Shown piece after piece: positions 45,234 to 49,733 of a stretch of 49,733 bases of DNA (its first letter is position 1; each line of letters starts with the position of its first letter). Both the position numbers and the translations under genes were made by a program. The stretch covers positions 1 to 49,733 of the forward strand of contig JAIOSU010000198.1 of the NCBI GenBank assembly GCA_021107455.1, written 5' to 3'. The notes under the pieces are model-generated. The model saw nothing but the letters and a program-made list of their open reading frames with translations. It made no database searches and had not been told where the DNA came from. Origin of the DNA: Clostridiales bacterium (GTDB lineage Bacteria > Bacillota > Clostridia > Peptostreptococcales > Acidaminobacteraceae).

Positions 45234-46577
45234 TTATTCAGTTCTAATAGCTTCAAGTGCACTGAGCTTCGTAGCACGTACTGCTGGATAGTATCCTGCG
45301 ATCAATCCTATGATTGTCGAGAAACCAAGTCCAAGAAGTGCTAACCAAGCGGGTATATAAGAAAGGATCTGCGGACCATAATAACCAGTATCCCCTGACA
45401 TTCCAGATATCACAGAGTTGATTATGAATGATACACCATAACTAAATGCAATCCCAAGTATTCCTCCAAAGAATCCAAGCATTGCCGCCTCAAACAAAAA
45501 CAATCTTTTGATGTCTTTGAGTTGTGCTCCAATGACTTTCATTACGCCGATTTCCTTGGTACGCTCATAGATGGACATCACCATGGTATTGGTTATTCCA
45601 ATGGCAGCAATAAATAATGAGACGGCACCGATTCCACCCAAAATGGCTTGAATCATGGCAGATGTCTTTTTCATGTTTTCAAGAGCATCTGTCAAACTGT
45701 AAGCTTCAAATCCCATCGCTTTAATTTGGTCTTGAACTTCCTGAACGTTCTTCACATTATCGACACTGACTTTCATTTCATCATATTTATTGACCTTTTC
45801 ATTGCTTTTAGGCTTTCTACCAGCCCCACCATTGCCTCCATTACCGTCATCCGTTTTATTTTTTCTGTCGAAATCCGCTTTGAGTTTTTCAAAAGTCTCA
45901 TAATCCATGAAAATATCCCATGCATATGTCCAGTCTGTTTCACTGGTAACTCCTGTAGGGTTTAGAATATATCCTCTTGGCCTGCGCCCCTCATAATATT
46001 GGGATGATGGCAAAAGTTCAATTTTGTCCTCAAAAATATTGATTTGCGGTGGATTTCCATATGGATTTCTAGACTGGGGATCATAAAAATTTTGAGCAAC
46101 CTGAAAACCGAACAAAGCCTCGTATTGTCCCTCCACAGAAGGCATGACGCCTTGACTGAGTTTGATGTTCATCAGAGCCAGTTTACTCAGGTCAACAGCT
46201 TTCACATTGCTGTAATTCTCATATTTACCGGCATAGATCTTTGAATCGAATCGCTTGAAACCTATTGCAAAATCCACATGATCCATACTTTCAATCATTG
46301 ATATGGTCTCGTCATCCAAGTAAACTTGATCCGTACCAGTCCCTGATGAATCCCCTGGCATAGCTTCATACATTCTGTAATTGTAGATATCGATCATTGT
46401 CAAACTGCCATATTCTTCGAGTTGTTGCTCAAAGGCTTTGTTCATGCCAAGTCCCAAAGAGACCATGACAACTATGGCAGCCGTTCCTATAACGACACCG
46501 AGGACGGTTAAAATAGTTCTAGCTTTTCGACGCAATAAATTCTTAATGCCCATCAAAGCCAAATCTATACTATTCAT
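45234..46577 (-). CDS. MacB-like ABC transporter permease (FtsX-type)
   Basis: A 447-residue protein with the MacB topology. One helix (LTVLGVVIGTAAIVVMVSLGLG) is followed by a large extracellular domain (about 45-320) and three C-terminal helices with the FtsX core (IGITNTMVMSIYERTKEIGVMKVIGA). The extracellular domain holds a glycine/asparagine-rich insert (DDGNGGNGGAGRKPKSNEK). It starts eight bases inside the end of the upstream gene, after GGAGG, indicating coupling. MacB-type permeases couple ATP hydrolysis to movements of exported or anchored proteins rather than always moving a small substrate. Confidence 0.92.
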   Translation of the reverse strand: MNSIDLALMGIKNLLRRKARTILTVLGVVIGTAAIVVMVSLGLGMNKAFEQQLEEYGSLTMIDIYNYRMYEAMPGDSSGTGTDQVYLDDETISMIESMDHVDFAIGFKRFDSKIYAGKYENYSNVKAVDLSKLALMNIKLSQGVMPSVEGQYEALFGFQVAQNFYDPQSRNPYGNPPQINIFEDKIELLPSSQYYEGRRPRGYILNPTGVTSETDWTYAWDIFMDYETFEKLKADFDRKNKTDDGNGGNGGAGRKPKSNEKVNKYDEMKVSVDNVKNVQEVQDQIKAMGFEAYSLTDALENMKKTSAMIQAILGGIGAVSLFIAAIGITNTMVMSIYERTKEIGVMKVIGAQLKDIKRLFLFEAAMLGFFGGILGIAFSYGVSFIINSVISGMSGDTGYYGPQILSYIPAWLALLGLGFSTIIGLIAGYYPAVRATKLSALEAIRTE

Positions 46578-48618
46578 CCAATGCCTCCAATTCTTTTGCG
46601 AGTCTTTTCTTCTTTCTCGATCTTAAAATGAAAAAAAATACAATTGCAAATAGTATTGCAGCACCTATCGCATATTTGACCCATCCATTATTTGAGGGTT
46701 CTTCTATTGGCATGCCAGGATCAATCGGTCCACCTGGAAACTCACCATCGAAGACAGGTGCTTCAATTACGGAGTATGAGAAGTCCTTTTCCACAGTGGA
46801 GATATTACCGAGTGCATCTTCAAAGGAATAGACAAGTTTACCTTCAAACAGCCCCATTTCCTGGGCGAAAATTTGAGCGGAAAAATAATCACTGCTACCA
46901 GCTTCAAAGTTTCCGACAAAATAGCTGCCTTCATTGGTCTGAACTCCTTCGAGTTTGACCATCATGTTGTACATGGTCGATTTTCCCATGTTATAAAACT
47001 CTTGTTCAATATAGAAAGGTTGTCCGGAATAAATCTCAAAAGGAAGTACGAGCTCTGATGTCTCAAGTCTGACTGGTTGTGCAACCGCAACACTGAGTAC
47101 TTCAGTTTCCTCAAAAGGATTGTTGTTCTGATCATATGCATTTCCGGAACTGTCTTCATATTCCATTTTTGTGGTCAAAGCATATATTTTGACATTGGCA
47201 TCAATTTTTGTTTTCAAGCTGATGGTATGTTTTGCAACTTGATTTGGTCCGATGTTTGATACAAAGAACGAACTTGATGAATCTACCGGTGTGAATACAT
47301 TTTCCTCACTGCTGAGCGTCACTTTGATGTTTCTGGTTCCAGCCACGCTACTCGTATTTTTGATCCACAAATCCAGTGTGAAATCCTGACCCGCATAAAC
47401 ATAGTCATCACCATAATCATATCTTTCAACGATCAATTTTGGCTTGCTTGCTCCACCTGATTCACCATCTGATTTTCCCAACACATATATTCCAACATAT
47501 TCAGATGTGGATTGCTTGTCTTCAGGACTCTGTCCAACTGCATAATAACTTGTCTCAATATAAGAGTGATAGCTTTCAGTCACAGTTTCACTCTTTGCCA
47601 TCATTTTAAATGTCACGGTTCTTCTTTCACCAGGTGCCAATCCTTTCAAAATGACTTTAGAATTTGATTTTGCTATAAACTCTTGCGGATAGTTATAATT
47701 GACCTCCACGTTCTCAAGAGTGGATTGACCAGTATTGAGAACATCAAAAGTCACATTGAAATCTTTGTTTACCCAGATTTGATCGGGTATTTTAAGTTCA
47801 TCAATGTGGAGTTCGGCTTCAATATCCTCCGCTCCTGCCAAATTCAAATACACAGTAAAATCTTTGGTGTAGCTGCCACCAAAATCATCAATATAAGAAA
47901 CATTGACTGAAAGTGGAAATGTTCCAGTTCCTACGTCCTTGCCGGATATGATATTGAAATAGACAAGTTCAGTGCTTCCCGCTCGGAGTTCCTGAAGAGA
48001 TTTCGTATCTGCATCATTATATAAAATCACGCCTTGATTTGAAAAACCGCTGACACTGATTCTCATATCTTTTGCTGAGATGGTTCCAGTGTTTTTAAGA
48101 TTGAGTACTACTGCATTTGGTTGGTCTGGCTTGATTGTATTATCTGTGTTGGTTGTTCCCATGAGTCCTATGATTGGTTCGATATTGTTGTTGACCACTT
48201 TTACGTATGCCTTCTCTGTAGAACTGTACGTTTGATCGTAATAGTTGTAATAATCGAAAACGACATCGAATTCATAAATTCTGGAATCCGCCGTCGGGCT
48301 TACTTCCACATCAAATATGGCTTCTGCTGTATTATTAGGATTAAGATAAGTCACAGTTTTGCTGAGTGTTGTGATATCACTTCTGAAAGGATGATCTCCT
48401 TTTAGGGTTACTCTGATCATTCTCGCTGCCATAGATGAGACATTTTTCATCTGCACAGTGTAAGTGCTCTTCTCCCCAGCATTCACAACTTGTGTGTCCG
48501 CACCGGGCACAAGTCCGATAATCGGCTTATATGAATCAAACTCCGCATATGAATTACCACCTATTAGTGTGGTCATCAGCAAACAAATGATCATTAAAAT
48601 TGATAGTCTTGATTTCAT
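46570..48618 (-). CDS. Large exported protein with CARDB/Ig-like repeats (COG1361-type)
   Basis: A 682-residue protein with a signal peptide (LSILMIICLLMTTLIGGNSYA), about five Ig-like beta domains typical of CARDB/COG1361 S-layer-like proteins (NVSSMAARMIRVTLKG; NTGTISAKDMRISVSG; NTGQSTLENVEVNYN; NTSSVAGTRNIKVTLSS; NMGKSTMYNMMVKLEG), a proline-rich stretch (FPGGPIDPGMPIEEP) and a C-terminal helix with a basic tail (YAIGAAILFAIVFFFILRSRKKKR). It sits in the membrane facing out. It lies between the ATPase and the permease, in the place of the adaptor in MacA-MacB, but is not a membrane-fusion protein. Confidence 0.88.
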   Translation of the reverse strand: MKSRLSILMIICLLMTTLIGGNSYAEFDSYKPIIGLVPGADTQVVNAGEKSTYTVQMKNVSSMAARMIRVTLKGDHPFRSDITTLSKTVTYLNPNNTAEAIFDVEVSPTADSRIYEFDVVFDYYNYYDQTYSSTEKAYVKVVNNNIEPIIGLMGTTNTDNTIKPDQPNAVVLNLKNTGTISAKDMRISVSGFSNQGVILYNDADTKSLQELRAGSTELVYFNIISGKDVGTGTFPLSVNVSYIDDFGGSYTKDFTVYLNLAGAEDIEAELHIDELKIPDQIWVNKDFNVTFDVLNTGQSTLENVEVNYNYPQEFIAKSNSKVILKGLAPGERRTVTFKMMAKSETVTESYHSYIETSYYAVGQSPEDKQSTSEYVGIYVLGKSDGESGGASKPKLIVERYDYGDDYVYAGQDFTLDLWIKNTSSVAGTRNIKVTLSSEENVFTPVDSSSSFFVSNIGPNQVAKHTISLKTKIDANVKIYALTTKMEYEDSSGNAYDQNNNPFEETEVLSVAVAQPVRLETSELVLPFEIYSGQPFYIEQEFYNMGKSTMYNMMVKLEGVQTNEGSYFVGNFEAGSSDYFSAQIFAQEMGLFEGKLVYSFEDALGNISTVEKDFSYSVIEAPVFDGEFPGGPIDPGMPIEEPSNNGWVKYAIGAAILFAIVFFFILRSRKKKRLAKELEALDE

Positions 48619-48635
48619 TTTTCATCCCTCGATTC

Positions 48636-49394
48636 TTAAATTTTTACATATGTTTCTTCGTATGGTTTGATATACTTCTCCATAACATCGTCTTCTTCTC
48701 TATTTTCAATACTTTGTATATCCCCGTCTCTTATATGTATGACTTTATCAGCATACAATGCCACTTCCGGGTCGTGTGTGACAATAACTATGGTTTGTTC
48801 TTTTTCTCTGGCCATTTTCCACATGATATGCATGATTTCTATGGATGTTTTAGTGTCGAGATTTCCAGTCGGTTCATCAGCAAAGATAATCTCTGGAGCA
48901 CCAACAAAAGCTCTTGCGATTCCAACACGCTGCTGTTGACCACCGCTCATTTGAGTCGGTCTGTGTTTATATCTGTCTTTAAGCCCCACCATTTCAAGAT
49001 GCTTAAGTGCGATTTTTTCTCTTAAGATTCTAGGTGTGCCTCTAAATATGAGTGGCATAGCAACATTTTCAAGCGCCGTAAGCGCAGTCATAAGATTATA
49101 GGATTGAAATATGAATCCGATATTTTTTTGCCTGAATTTAGCAAGCCTTTTTTCACTCATTTTTTCAATGGCTTCACCTTTGATTTGAATGGTTCCCCGA
49201 CTTGGTTTCTCAAGCCCTGCCATCATATTCAAGAGTGTGGACTTACCTGAGCCTGAAGTTCCCAGCACACAACAGATTTCACCTTTGTGTATGTTCAAAT
49301 CAATCTTATTGAGTGCAACCACTTTTTCGGTCCCGATTTTGTACACTTTTCTAAGATCTTTGATTTCAATTATGACTTCTTTGGGATTTGACAT
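48636..49394 (-). CDS. ABC transporter ATP-binding protein (MacB/LolD group)
   Basis: A 252-residue ATPase: Walker A GTSGSGKST, Q-loop FIFQSYNL, signature MSGGQQQR, Walker B IIFADEPTGNLD and the switch histidine in VIVTHD. The best fit is the LolD/MacB group, which pairs with FtsX-type permeases, here the one at 45234. The C-terminal 25 residues after the ABC core are acidic (NREEDDVMEKYIKPYEETY). It is first in the three-gene cassette; AAAGGAGAGG precedes the ATG. Confidence 0.95.
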   Translation of the reverse strand: MSNPKEVIIEIKDLRKVYKIGTEKVVALNKIDLNIHKGEICCVLGTSGSGKSTLLNMMAGLEKPSRGTIQIKGEAIEKMSEKRLAKFRQKNIGFIFQSYNLMTALTALENVAMPLIFRGTPRILREKIALKHLEMVGLKDRYKHRPTQMSGGQQQRVGIARAFVGAPEIIFADEPTGNLDTKTSIEIMHIMWKMAREKEQTIVIVTHDPEVALYADKVIHIRDGDIQSIENREEDDVMEKYIKPYEETYVKI

Positions 49395-49454
49395 CGAGTC
49401 CTCTCCTTTCTCTAAAATTGTCGTATTAATTTTATCGTTTAAAGATTAACATTC

Positions 49455-49733
49455 TCACTGGAATTTCATTAAAATTTCATTAAATATATTCAAAAAGTCC
49501 TGAAAATGAAATAAAATCACTAAAATGAATGCTGCAAATCCAGCTACGGCACCAAGAAAAACAAATCGATCCCTGACTTTGTTCTTTCTATACTGTTCAA
49601 GTTCTATCTCCCAAGCGTACTTTTGATCGGATTTCTCATTAATTTTTTCTGGCTCCTGAACTGGATTCCTCATGGCAAGTTGTGACTGTTTGAGTATGTC
49701 TCGTTTGCTCTTCTCAAATTCAAGTTGTTCCAA
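49455..49733 (-). CDS. Membrane protein, partial at right edge
   Basis: Only the last 92 or so residues are in the window; the gene may start further right. A charged helical part (KRDILKQSQLAMRNPVQEPEKINEK ... AWEIELEQYRKN) leads to one membrane helix (FVFLGAVAGFAAFILVILF) and a short hydrophobic end. I do not recognise it. It ends 60 bases before the ATPase gene, on the same strand, and may belong to the same transcription unit. Confidence 0.55.
   Translation of the reverse strand: MEQLEFEKSKRDILKQSQLAMRNPVQEPEKINEKSDQKYAWEIELEQYRKNKVRDRFVFLGAVAGFAAFILVILFHFQDFLNIFNEILMKFQ

Noticed and set aside
49455-49500. Tandem ATTTCATTAAA repeat
   Set aside because: It lies in the end of the right-edge coding region (EILMKFQ) and is only two copies in A/T-rich sequence.

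Overview
The window is a low-GC chromosomal segment of a Bacillota bacterium, most likely class Clostridia. Signs of this are T-box leaders in front of aminoacyl-tRNA synthetase genes, strong AGGAGG-type ribosome binding sites, TTG and GTG starts, DUF4364 and CD0519-type proteins, and the block thrS-infC-rpmI-rplT / pheST / zapA / U32 / mutS2, an order I recall from clostridia. A Fusibacter-like or Peptostreptococcales-like organism is my guess; the sequence alone does not fix the genus. I see no phage, insertion sequence, CRISPR array, rRNA or tRNA. This is a housekeeping region with a few accessory cassettes.

Layout, left to right. 1-219: T-box leader (minus) of a gene beyond the left edge. 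356-1174: rhomboid protease (plus). 1181-9064 (minus): zapA, a U32 peptidase/hydroxylase gene split by two in-frame stops, mutS2, and the 5-oxoprolinase genes pxpA-pxpB-pxpC. 9146-13516 (minus): CvfB-type S1 protein, cold-shock protein with a long leader, ABC-F ATPase, MATE exporter. 13666-20238 (minus): T-box(Phe)-pheS-pheT, preceded by ktrB-ktrA-TrmH-type methyltransferase. 20349-24268 (minus): trkA-trkH (a second potassium system) and pta with a palindrome over its promoter. 24384-27952 (minus): T-box(Thr)-thrS, then the L20 leader with infC-rpmI-rplT. 27970-33150 (minus): hpt, M20 amidohydrolase, CPBP protease, methyltransferase, hslO, DUF445.

33274-38109 is mixed in strand: CD0519-type membrane protein (plus), DUF2798 protein (minus), a NodB-type polysaccharide deacetylase lipoprotein followed by a 43-residue membrane protein absent from the ORF track (minus), and DUF4364 plus a secreted papain-like protease (plus). 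38162-42416 (minus): T-box(Val)-valS-folC. 42493-43026 (plus): LiaI/LiaF-like membrane protein. 43078-45139 (minus): class IV aminotransferase and pepT. 45234-49394 (minus): a MacB-like ABC cassette (ATPase, large exported Ig-like protein, FtsX-type permease), with a truncated membrane protein at the right edge.

How the genes work together: three complete synthetase units (Phe, Thr, Val) and one partial T-box sense uncharged tRNA, and infC-rpmI-rplT is under L20-leader attenuation, so much of the window is translation capacity tuned to amino-acid supply. Ktr and Trk proteins cover potassium uptake. PxpABC, PepT, the U32 protein and the M20 enzyme suit an amino-acid or peptide fermenter. The most unusual points are the split U32 gene with a palindrome at the break, the unlisted 43-residue protein behind the deacetylase, the ABC cassette with its 682-residue exported partner, the palindrome over the pta promoter, and the apparent AUC start of infC. 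I did not find a clearly new large biological system.
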